DNA of 64,000 bases from Hofstenia miamia (lineage: Eukaryota > Xenacoelomorpha > Acoela > Hofsteniidae): contig CABFPE010000032.1 of the NCBI GenBank assembly GCA_900660155.1, forward strand, positions 458,771 to 522,770. The letters are read 5' to 3'. Position 1 is the first letter of the stretch, and each line of letters starts with the position of its first letter. The position numbers and the translations under genes were made by a program. Shown here in pieces: positions 37,389 to 47,269 of this stretch. Below the pieces are notes generated by a model. That model was not told the origin of the DNA, did no database searches, and saw only the letters and a program-made list of their open reading frames with translations.

Positions 37389-37745
37389 CAGGGGGGGGAG
37401 GGATAGATCTGGTGCGAATATAAACTTGTGGGGGGAATTGGGAGTGAATTGCAGATAAACTGGAGGGCGGGGGACACTGCACCCATCTCTTCATAAAACA
37501 ATCGGTGTGTATGGATGTCTTTCGAGAGCTTCCGGGTGACTTTTTGTGATAAAATGAGCGAGTAGAAAAGTGTGTATGCAATGTGTGAGAGAGAAATGAT
37601 AGGGGAGTACACAGTGGTTGGGCGATGTCTACTTGTGTGAGCGCTCCACCACGCAGAGCGACGATTTGTGTGGTCAAATAGCTTGAAATACACACGTTTT
37701 TTTGCACAGAGTGATAAAAAAAAATGATTTTTTCTGGCCAACACG
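37389..37745. other. GC-rich block of unknown origin inside the inner Tc1
   Basis: About 355 bp noticeably richer in G than the surroundings on the plus strand, starting with a run of nine g and containing words such as gagagagaaatgatagggg and ggcgatgtctacttgtgtga. It ends at acacgcctatatatata, a junction word also present at 27145-27160. Minus-strand ORFs across it have no recognisable motif. It probably is another inserted element. Confidence 0.5.
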
Positions 37746-38804
37746 CCTATATATATATACATACAAATTATGCTACGAGACTTTAATATGATTGGTTCTT
37801 ATTATATATGCACGTTTGCGAGTAATGCACACACAATTCCGAGAAATGTGTAAATATCTTATATATGTATAAATATGCTAACTTTATGGCCAGCATGGTA
37901 TGTTCCGTGAAGCTGCATAATCATGGGAACTTTCTCCTGAATTATTTTGAGGTAGGCCTTGGCTGTGACTGTCGCGTTGTAAGGAACAAAATGCAGACCA
38001 GCACGCCCATTCGCCATTATAGCACCCCAAATCATCACAGAAGATGCTGAGCGGACAGTTTGTTGCGTTTAACGTGTGTTGAATCTTTAGTTTCTTGGTC
38101 GTCGAATGTGTTGCCGGTATGATGTAAACTGGTAAATCTTGGATTCGTCACTAAACATTACTTGATGCCACATCTCAGGGGTGTAGTGTTGGCATTGCCT
38201 ACAGAAGCGCAACCGGTCTCGAATGTTCTTTGAAAACAATCGAGGTTTGGCTGCCGGTTTGCACGATGGAAGGTCAAATGTAGTATTCAATCGACGCTTA
38301 ATGGTTGATACATTCTGCACTACCGCACCTAGATTTGCTTTGACTTCAGAAGATGAAGAGAATGGTTGATTGACGACGTAACGGTTAATGAGATGGTCAG
38401 TCTGAGGGGTTGTCACTTTTGGTCTTCCAGACCGCTTGCGAGAGGAAAAAATTTGCAGTTGCTGATAGTGAGTAACACTTCTGGATACCGAAGATAGTGA
38501 CAAGCACATTCTAACAGCTATAGCGCGATAATTGTACCCCTCCTTGTACAAGATATAAATTTGAGCACGCTTTGTTTGTGAATTTTCACTACCACAGACC
38601 ATATTTCAAACTATAATGATAGTGCTTTTTCAGTGAAAATGTATTTTGTGTAAATCTAAAGTTGTGTTATTTTGATTGGTTAAATGAATCTGTTGTAAAT
38701 TCTAAGAAAAAATTGGGAATTCCAGGAATTTTACGAAGTTTCCAGGAAATAGCATAAAATACGCCTTAGACAGGTTACTGTTCCCAAACTTTTGGCCAGT
38801 ACTG

Positions 38805-38853
<49 letters not shown>

Positions 38854-38855
38854 GA

Positions 38856-39717
38856 GTTGTTCATATTTTGATCATGTTTGAAAATTTGTAATAACGACCT
38901 GATGTGGTGCAGTTTTTCCTAAAAATTATTGGGCATAAAAGTTTTTCAAATCGGTTGCACTTTAGATGGGCTTCAAACGGGATGAAGTTTTTTTCAAAAT
39001 TGTAGTAATTAGGTGCATCCTCTGTTGCGAAACAATAATTATTTTTTACTTTTGCATTATTTCCAGCAAATAGAGACTAAATCGCTAAATTATAATTGAT
39101 AGAATTTCTTTCGATTTACAAAGATTAACTACGTCGTTTATAACTTTTCTAGAACAAAATAACGTTTGTCAAACTAATTTTAACAAAGATTCATTGAATT
39201 TGAATGCATATAAACAAAAATTTATTTAGTGGGACTTGTTATATTTATATGTGATGTTGTAATGTAATTGAACCTTATTTTTACTCTAAATTTGCAAACA
39301 TTTACATACTTGCTATTTGTTCAAACACTTAATTCTTGCAATGAATTTAACAACAATAATTATTTGATTTTATCAAGACTCTATCAATCTATGAAAAATA
39401 CATTTGCGTAATTCAATCGAAAAAAAATCATTTAAAATTGAACCTTCTGGGAAAAGGCTTTAGTGGTTTTCCTCTAGGACGCTTTATCAAAGATAATTTG
39501 TCGATTTTAGCATTGAGGTGTAAAAAAACTTGAAAATGTAATTCATTGCATATTTGGTAACAGAGGATTCCCCAATATTATGGCAATTTTATGCAAAACT
39601 TCATCCCTCTTGAAGGAGTTCTAAAATTCAAATCAATTGAAATTTTATTTTTGCAAAAAGTTTTATGCAAAACTTCATCACATCGCAACTTTTGAAATAT
39701 GCCAAAATATGGACAAC
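38856..39717. mobile_element. Foldback-like element with long imperfect inverted repeats
   Basis: The first about 150 bp (gttgttcatattttgatcat ... gggatgaagtttttttc near 38976-38993) and the reverse complement of the last about 150 bp (gttgtccatattttggcata ... gggatgaagttttgcat) align with substitutions and small gaps. The interior of about 560 bp has no coding signal. A (TA)n tract precedes it. This looks like a non-autonomous element with long terminal inverted repeats. Confidence 0.6.
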
Positions 39718-40353
39718 TATAATGTATGCATTGCATTACTGAATGTCCCTTATAATTTAGTTAATTTGAGAGCAACAAATGTTCCAAAAATACATATATG
39801 ATCAGAAACAAAAGAACTTCTGCTACTTTTGTGATTTAAAAACCCAACAACTAGATATATTGCTTCAAGACTATCAGGACAAAGCAAGATCTTTTTCAAA
39901 TGATTAGAAATTGATATTTGATTTATTGGTAGACTTTTCTGAGAAAGTCCTTTATTTTAAGATTTCAAATTGATTATTCTTTGAGAATGCTGGATAATGT
40001 TCATTTTAGGTCGATTGTTTGGGATATTTTACGAATGGTCCAATCAATGGTGCGCGTTGGAAAATTTTACGTTGTTATCATTTATAGCTTTTTGCCCTTC
40101 ACGTTTCTTTACTGATTAGGCAAGCAGTTGACAAGTAATAACGTTAGCAATAGTAAATCTTCAATATATTGGCTACATTTAATTTCAGTGCTTTCAAAAC
40201 AAACTTGTTGAGATTTATTAATTAAATAAATATCAGTAAGTGGTATTTTTCTAAATATCATGCACTAATCTGAAAGATTTGCAAATATTTGCTCGCAGCA
40301 TTCTATTTATTGATGATCAGTGTGTACAGCTGGAAGCTGTGATAGAAATAATC

Positions 40354-40495
40354 ATGGACATTCCAGACCCAGTCAGTTCGGAAGCAACCGTGGCTGATCA
40401 TAAAGCGGCTGTAATAAAAAAATACTACAACAAACGTAGTGATGTTGAAGGACTTCGGCAAGTTTGTCTTTCAATTTCAGTGTTAATCTTCACAG
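40354..40495 (+). CDS. Membrane fatty acid desaturase-like protein, exon 1
   Basis: First of three exons of one gene (with 42493-42978 and 46920-47266). The ATG at 40354 is the first in this open frame and gives MDIPDPVSSEATVADHKAA followed by KRSDVEGLRQVCLSISVLIF, a short cytosolic N terminus with the RSD--GL-- block that precedes the first membrane span in this family. The exon ends at a GTAATC donor after one base of a Gly codon (phase 1). The open frame extends upstream of the ATG, so a further 5' exon or a longer leader is possible. The joined reading frame is 975 nt, about 324 residues, a usual length for the family. Confidence 0.75.
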
Positions 40496-41150
40496 GTAAT
40501 CTATTTAATCAACACAAACAACTGAAATTTAATACTGAATATATTCTGTTACACTCAAGAAAAGTTGTTTTAAGAAACTGAAGCCATTCAATTTAGAATG
40601 CTGTAAAGCTTGTCAAAAGAAACTTGAATATTACCTTAAATTGCCACTGCCCATGTTTACAAATACGTAAATGAATACTCTTATTGTCCTTCTAAAGTCT
40701 AGCTAAATTTTTTTGCTACATTTATTTTCCAAAATCCTTATTTTTTTATGCCATCCAATATTTTGTAAACTTTAATTGTTTTGTTGCCATTGACAAGCTG
40801 CAAGATAATATTTGTAATTCATGCAAATCAAAGTCACTTTCTAGTAAAAATATATCAAGAGGTAAATGCGCCACAACCATTAAAATATTTCCTAATTATG
40901 AGACAAATTTCGAACTTCGGTAATTGAAAAATTCATAGGTAATAACATCACTTTAATGGTCAAATTTTGTAAGCTAAATGCACATCATGTTGTAATGCAT
41001 GCAACAGTATATCCGAAATTCCTAAAATTCATAAAATTCAATCTCGATAGCATTATGTATCTTGTAATTTGAGATCAATAACTATTATGTATCTGCTTGT
41101 ACATGTATTATATTTCACAGAATATTACTTGTATTCTGCACATGCCAGAG

Positions 41151-41415
41151 GCGTACTCGAGGGGTGCTCAGGGGGCTCAGCCTATCTTATTAAATCTACG
41201 GGGAGCCCAGCTCCCACCCCTTGTTAAGGTTATATTATGGGTTTTATTGGTGTATTTTAATTGTTAAATAACGAAATTTGGTCAAAATATATAACATAAA
41301 AATATTACTTCTCAAATATAGAGGATCTATATTTGAGAAGGGATATCTTTATTTTTGTGGTATGCATGTAGCAGGGCTGTACTCCTAAATATTTAGGAGT
41401 ACAGCCCTGCTACAT
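41151..41415. mobile_element. Possible small hAT-like element ending in a 50-bp perfect palindrome
   Basis: A terminus-like cagaggcgtactcg at about 41149 and ggagtacagccctg at 41396-41409 are partly inverted (CAGRGSYGTACTC). The right edge is a perfect 50-bp palindrome: 41366-41390 is the exact reverse complement of 41391-41415 with no spacer. A second hairpin with 14-bp arms (cttctcaaatatag) lies at about 41310-41342. It sits in intron 1 of the desaturase gene. No clear target-site duplication. Confidence 0.55.
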
Positions 41416-42492
41416 ACAAACTACAAAAATAAATTGCATCAATTCTAATTTTGAATACAATGTCCAAAGATACCACGAAAATTTATTAAACAAAAATTGG
41501 AAATTGCATGCATTTAATAACTTCTATAGGGAAAGACTTTCACCATTGCAGAATATTTACCAGGTTGTACACAAGAATGTTTTCACTATTATCGAATTTT
41601 CATTATTGCCGCATCACTATTATTAGTAAAATACAAGCATTTTCATTTGTAGCAGTGATAATTGTCAAATTTTCACTATTGCCAAACTCGTCTGTATATA
41701 CAAAACAAGTATCGAGCATTGCCGTTATTTTTCCCTTGAGGATTTTTTGATAGATTCAATACATTTACGAGTGCTATAAGAGTCTCAAAATCATAATGTT
41801 TAGTATTTATTAATTACAAATCACAGAATTATGCATGAACGTAAAATTTAAATAATAAATAAAAATTTGGGAAATTCTGACTACAGAAATCATACAATTA
41901 ATAACAAATTCTGCAATATTTAAAAGCAAATTTGTTTTAAAGGGCAAGTGGTTGAAGATTGGTGATTAGAATCATATTTTGAACTAGGTTCATTATAAAT
42001 GTGGTTACGAATTATTGTCATTTTTGAATACACAAGATTACATCTCAACCGTAATCCCGTCGAATATTCAAATTTTAGTCCGAATTAGAATATATGAAGG
42101 ATATTCTTATGGAATGGAGTTTGAATCTGTGGATTCGAAAATTCGAACTTTTATGCAATGCAGGGCTGATAAAGAAATTTCTGGTTGAGTTCTAAGTTTT
42201 TTATAAAATATATTTTTGTATGAAGCGCGTAATGATATTTCTCAATTAAATTCTTCAATTGTAGAAGGAATCCGCTAAGGTATTTCATGTTTCGAAGTAG
42301 TTTTTTACAAATAACTCTTAGCAACAGTGTTTTTGCAATGGAAAATATTACATAAACCACATTATATTTTGGATTCGAATTCAGATATAGTTTCACAAAT
42401 AAATGACCTCAATTTTCAAATTTAAGTTCGATACAAAAAAGTTGGTTCAAAAGAGTAATTTCATGATAGCAAATGTAATTTTGCCATTTTAG

Positions 42493-42978
42493 GATGGCTG
42501 CAATATTTTCTACGAAACAGTTATTGGTATATTTACTACACAATGCTTCTAATCAATGGATTTTTCTGGGCATTTGTATTTCACGGAGTTCATGAATTAG
42601 TGCATGGTACGGCACTTAGGTCTCAGTTCCTATGCAACTTATTCAAGCACATCTACGGATTCGCTTGCATGAGACCGGCGATCCATTATTACTATTACCA
42701 CTGGCCGCATCATCTGCACACGGGAGACAGTGAAAAGGATCCAGAACTGCTTGATTCAATGATAGACGCTGATATAAACTCAATTAAGGATTACGTTGTA
42801 TATCTCTCTGGAATTCCTTTCTGGATTGACAGAATCACATCTCTAGTACGTCATTCCTTTGGATGTTTCTTAACAGACAGAGTGGAATACTATTTGAGAT
42901 CAGATTTAAGAGCCCAAAGCCGCATTTCAAAAGAAGCGAAAGTTTATTTGGCATTATATGTAACTATTGCATGTACTG
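42493..42978 (+). CDS. Membrane fatty acid desaturase-like protein, exon 2
   Basis: The exon begins after ttttAG at 42491-42492, completing a Gly codon from exon 1, and ends at ACTG|GTACGT at 42978. It encodes WLQYFLRNSYWYIYYTMLL, a first membrane region, then VFHGVHELVHGT, histidine box 1 (H-x3-H), and YYYYHWPHHLHTGDSEKD, histidine box 2 (H-x2-H-H). These histidines bind the two iron atoms of desaturase/hydroxylase enzymes of the membrane FA_desaturase superfamily. The HELxHGT form and the TGD after box 2 resemble a branch seen in bacteria and some invertebrates rather than animal stearoyl-CoA or front-end desaturases. Substrate is unknown. No stop interrupts the frame. Confidence 0.9.
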
Positions 42979-45582
42979 GTACGTTTTTGGAAACAATAAA
43001 TTTATAGATTTACTAAATTTGGGTAATGATCTGAAGTAAAGGGGATAAATACTATACATAGGTTGCTAGTTTAATTAGATTTCTGTAAGATAATCCTTCA
43101 TTATATGAATTGATCTTCAAACAATAAATATTTTTGTATATTTCTTAGGCTGAGCTCACACACCTGTAGATATTGCGTGGAATTTGCTAAATTGCCCCTC
43201 CCCTGGGAGTGACGCCCAAATGTCTGCGCGGTCTTTGGAAATTGTCTGGAACATCAATCTCAAAAGACATGGTAATTGTCTTGTTGTACAGTTCTTCGCT
43301 GATGTATGCGCTCGGCTCGGGATTAAAATAGTAATAACACCTATAATTGCCATAAACGTATATCACATTCGGCAAAATTTACTTGTAGATTCAAAAAAAT
43401 AGTACGAAAGCATTAGTTGTGTATCAAAGCTTAATGAACCAATCTAATTTTCGATCATTTTATTGGGTGTTTATTTGACGTGCATCTACACACAAATATA
43501 GTGATGGAGATACATTAATTAAATTTGTCCAATATTAAAGTTATGATATTGATTTCCAGTAATTTTCTTATCATTGTCAGAATTTCATCCAAAACACCTA
43601 TTCAACATCTATCAATAGAAATTGAAATTTGTCCCTACTGTTTATCTCATTATGAAAAAAAACTATAACATCATCACATACTTCTGTGATCTATTTTAGT
43701 ATTTTCAGTGTGTAAATTAAGTGTTAATTTTATCTCAATTATCATTTATGGAAGACTTCAATTAGCAGGTACACATCAGAATATTTAAAACATCAAAAGT
43801 TTACTCTTGATTTATCATGAAAAAGAAAAAATTACCAGAAGCTTGCACAAGCAGCATTTCGAAAATATTTGTTTCGTTTGTTACAAACCAATATTTGGCT
43901 GTTTAATTTTCTGAAGAAATCGAAAACTGGGTTTTCCTTACTTTCTTAAGGCATATAAATCTGAACAAATATTAACCTATGAACTATTTGCTAAATTTTT
44001 GGGGTTAAAATATATTTGCTCAAAATGCAAGGCTAAATTTTCAGCTTGTAGGCTCCAAAATTAGAGAGTTCAGTGTTAAAAGGGCGCGAAGTCACATATA
44101 CGTATTATTGAGTAAAATCAAAAACAATTTCTTTTGCATAAATGTATTATTGAAGTAAAGTAAGACTGTTCATATAATAATTATATTATTTCATTCAATA
44201 TTACTTACATTTTGGGAAAATAAGTAATTACATTTCATCATCTTGTTCAGATTGTTCAATGACGCTATCATGATAAAATGAGGTCAAGTTCATATTTTGT
44301 ATTAAAGTCAAATTATGTCTTATAGGTATTACATTGCAACGGTATTATCATTAAAACACAAGCTCCTTAGATAAAAATATAAAGATGACATTTTAACATA
44401 AAAAATAAATAATACAAATATAAACACTTCCATCACTGTATATCAACTACGAAACCTAAAAAATTCCCGACTCTGTGTGTTGTAATATTAGACTGAGAAA
44501 GTCTTAAAAAGTAAAGATATTGGTCATTACAACAGCCTTTAAAAACAAGAAAATGTTATGAGGTGATTAAGTTCATGACTGTGGACTTGACGCCCTTTGT
44601 GAACTGAATGCAAAACTTCCAATAACGTTTTTAACATATTGTTAAAAGGAACTTACTCTTGCAACACTGTTAAAAGAAGTAGTTATCTATCAGATATAAT
44701 AAAGTTTAAGAAATTTATGAAGTGTAATTTAGCCGCTTTTAACATTGAACCCTCCCATTACAAATTGATTCTTGAATTGAGTTGACCCTGATTTTCGACA
44801 TTAATTTTTGATAATGAATCTCAGATAGAACATATTTCAAAAAACTACGTTCAGCAAATATTGAAGTCTTCAATTTGAAGACTATACGCTATGCCTCATA
44901 AAGTTACGATTTGTTACGATATAGGGATATATAGAATTTCAAAGGTTGATTGAATACTAAGTATTAAGCATGCTTTAATGTTAAACGTAATATGATGTAT
45001 ATTTTATCAGATTAAAAAACCTAATAAGACGATGGAGCCGCTGCCATCTGAATGCATTGCAGTATTTTTCGTTTCTTCCGATTTGAGTTCTTTCAAATAG
45101 CCTTGCTCCATTTTCCAAACAAATGGTGAAAGCGCATGAAAAATATTGAAAGAAGGCAATTGCAAAAACTATCCTAGACATGCAATTGTGCTCTTTATGA
45201 AGATATTTGTGTTATTTTCAGAAATTTCTACTATTTTCTTTGAGACATGAGATCTTTATTATTCCTAAGCCACCCAAATTGTTTGATTTCAAGGTCTACT
45301 CTAATGTAAAACTCAACTCTAAATCATAAAATCAATTACATTTATCCATGGTAAGAAAAGCGTACTAATATATGATGGCATAATATTTGTTTTTCATGGG
45401 TAGATTTAAACTTTTGTCCAGACTGATTTCAATTTGGCTTCACACAACCTTTGAATTAGAATTATTCAGCTGCAACATGGTAATGGTATTTTTGATAAGT
45501 AGCGCCAATTTTAATAAAAATCACTTATCATTATACAGTTGATCTTTGGTGAATATAATTATTGTAGCATATTGAAGGGACA

Positions 45583-45587
<5 letters not shown>

Positions 45588-45619
<32 letters not shown>
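45588..45619. repeat. (TA)n microsatellite
   Basis: TA run of about 32 bases marking the 5' truncation point of the following LINE. Confidence 0.95.
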
Positions 45620-45623
<4 letters not shown>

Positions 45624-46900
45624 GCGATGATATATGATTAGCCGATGATGCCTGCATGTTCAACGTATTTCAACATGCATAGGTTACTAATAAATGAGAG
45701 TAAAACAGAATTTTGTATTTTGCAGCTCACTACGTCTAATTACAATGTTTCGGCATTAACTCTGAAACTCAATAATATTAGGGTTCCACCTGTAGACAAT
45801 TATTTTGGAATATGTTTTGACTCGAATCTAAATTTTGAATCTCACATTAATGCAATAATCCGAAAATTGGCTATAGGTATAAGTATTATGTCAATGATAG
45901 TAATGAAATTGCTAGCATGCGCTTTAATTTATTTTTTTTCATTAGTTTATTTTGAGTTACTTAAGTTATGTAAATATATTATTTACTGATCTAAAAGATG
46001 TTTTTCATAGATAACTCGAATCCAATTAGAATGGGCTCTAAATGTTTCAAAGAAAAATTCTTCCCAGACTAAACACTTTATTTCTAGGTCTATTCTTTTC
46101 TTAAGACTGCTAATCTTGTTGAACCCAATGTTAACGTTATAATCCTATACTAATCTGGTTTTAATCAAAAGCAGAATTCCAGTTTAAAACACTTCACTTG
46201 GGCTAAATACAGAAATAAGTATTGAAGCAATCATTTATTGATATCGCTATTCGAACTTGGAACTCACTATCTAAAGAGATAAAGAACATTGAAAAGCTGC
46301 AAACGTTTAAGAAACACATCAATATTTTTCATTAGCAAAAGTATATCTCGGGTAAAGCATCACTAAGATCAGACTTGTCAACGAGCCGAGCTTAGCTGAG
46401 AACTGTATTGGATATTCAATGAGCGTAAAACGAGCCTTTATTAATCCAAGAAAGTTTATAGTTCTGTTTTTTAATTTGCTTATGAAGATTTTTCTTATTT
46501 TTTCATTTTATATACTTTTTTTATAATCTTAACTATGTATTAAATAATAGGAAGAGCTATGTAAAAAATTTTAAGAGCGCAATATTTTAAAAAAAATCTA
46601 GCTAAGACTAGCCTCATTGAATACTCAAAAGTAAAACGAACCAAACCGAGTCAGCTTAGAAATTTCGGCTCGTTGACAAGTCTGACAAGGATACAAATTC
46701 TACAATAATGATTATACAATATCTCGTTCTTGAAATTCTTATAGTAATTTATTCCTAGCTTGGTAGAATTATTGTATATATTGTTTTATTCTATTGTATG
46801 TATTCGCATAATATTTGTATATTTGATAACGCTATTCAGACAAATTACAGGTTTCTAATTGTTAGCATTTATCTGAATAAAAAATATCTTATCTTATTTT
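45620..46900 (+). mobile_element. 5'-truncated CR1/L2-like LINE with TTATC tail
   Basis: Opens in the RT palm: in frame +1 the bases at 45640-45665 read ADDACMFN, the catalytic YADD block. 45645-45950 follows with LLINESKTEFCIL and VDNYFGICFDSNLNFESHIN, typical of the region after the palm. The C-terminal end near 46230-46320 reads IRTWNSLSKEIKNIEKLQTF. The 3' end near 46870-46895 is ttatctgaataaaaaatatc followed by ttatctta, the same tail found inverted at 49432 and 50524. A MITE (46370-46684) is inserted in its 3' UTR. Confidence 0.75.
46370..46684. mobile_element. MITE, copy B (CAGACTTGTCAACGAGC termini)
   Basis: Starts cagacttgtcaacgagccg and ends ggctcgttgacaagtctg, a perfect 18-bp inverted terminal repeat, length 315 bp. 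The interior shares aacgagcc/ggctcg words and length with copy A at 34084-34382 but is clearly diverged. It is inserted in the 3' UTR of a LINE and so is younger than that LINE insertion. Confidence 0.88.
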
Positions 46901-46919
46901 ATTATAAGCATGATCTTAG

Positions 46920-47266
46920 GAATTCTGTACCACGATTTTGGGAAGCTTCTTCTTTTTCATTGGATTCTGCCTAGTTTGATAGGTCAAGTTCATTTGCGAA
47001 TCTATTTATTTGCAGAACATCGTGGTTGTAAAATAAGCTCTGAAGTCAAGCATAACACAAGGACAAGTTCAACGTACTCTTGGTATAGCAGATTAGCATG
47101 GAACATGACTTATCATGCTGAGCATCATGCATACCCCGGTGTGCCTTTCTATCTACTCAAAGATGTTTCTAAATCTTCATCTGGAATAAGAAATACTTGT
47201 ATTCCTGATGGAAGCGGTGGATACATAATGACAAACATTGGTGTTATTTCAAATATTAACAGCTAA
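46920..47266 (+). CDS. Membrane fatty acid desaturase-like protein, exon 3
   Basis: The acceptor CTTAG ends at 46919; the first two bases complete a Gly codon with exon 2 and the frame runs to TAA at 47264-47266. The exon encodes FHWILPSLIGQVHLRIYLFA, the last membrane region, EHRGC, and then WNMTYHAEHHAYPGVPFYLL, histidine box 3 (N-M-x-Y-H-x2-H-H-x-x-P), which completes the di-iron site. The upstream in-frame ATG at 46910 lies in the intron side and is not used. The three boxes are complete and no disabling mutation is visible, so the gene looks functional. Confidence 0.9.
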
Positions 47267-47269
47267 TGA

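Larger units (their letters stand above)
36424..37898 (-). mobile_element. Tc1-family transposon (inner), inserted in the outer one
   Basis: Its ends are ccatgctggccataaagtta at 36424 and the reverse complement ending at 37898, with a TA duplication (36422-36423 and 37899-37900). Transposase pieces on the minus strand are RAYRPACVPRLSAKNVKDRL and ERVMFSDEAMVKQF (37376-37195), with the first Asp, and after a 527-base N gap KIKIVWCQEITPEYCQNLIH and LAAKGGPTKY at 36660-36546. The N-terminal DNA-binding domain expected at 37390-37870 is missing and is replaced by the GC-rich block below. Removing this element rejoins the outer reading frame. Confidence 0.85.
35978..38804 (-). mobile_element. Tc1-family transposon (outer), carrying a second Tc1
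   Basis: Terminal inverted repeats start cagtactggccaaaagtttg at 35978 and end with its reverse complement at 38804, flanked by TA (35976-35977 and 38805-38806). The minus-strand transposase opens at 38602 with an N-terminal HTH part (SENSQTKRAQIYILYKEGYN) and GRPKVTTPQ, continues with WHQVMFSDESKIYQFTSYRQ (first catalytic Asp), and then MIWGAIMANGRAGL after a stop. After the nested element it resumes at about 36421 with VLQQDGAPCHSAKV (second Asp) and ENSPDLNVIEN, the Glu of the DDE triad, ending GGHTKY at 36111 and a stop. Several frameshifts and a stop inactivate it. Without the insert it would be about 1.35 kb. Confidence 0.9.
42979..46919 (+). other. Desaturase intron 2, carrying a LINE, a MITE and an unknown block
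   Basis: Phase-1 intron bounded by GTACGT and CTTAG. It contains a GC-richer block at 43155-43380 with minus-strand ORFs of 62-66 codons (for example SFEIDVPDNFQRPRRHLGVT) that I do not recognise, then AT-rich sequence without features to 45580, a LINE remnant (45620-46900) and a MITE nested in it. The LINE 3' tail lies only about 20 bp from the acceptor. Confidence 0.75.

Noticed and set aside
37384..37762. Minus-strand ORFs of 107 and 145 codons as a host gene
   Set aside because: They span the boundary between a Tc1 transposase and the unexplained GC-rich block, with low-complexity Ser/Thr/His-rich content and no motif.
46910..46919. ATG at 46910 as the start of a separate small gene
   Set aside because: The exon boundary at 46919/46920 restores the desaturase frame across the intron, and the sequence after it is the third histidine-box part of that protein.
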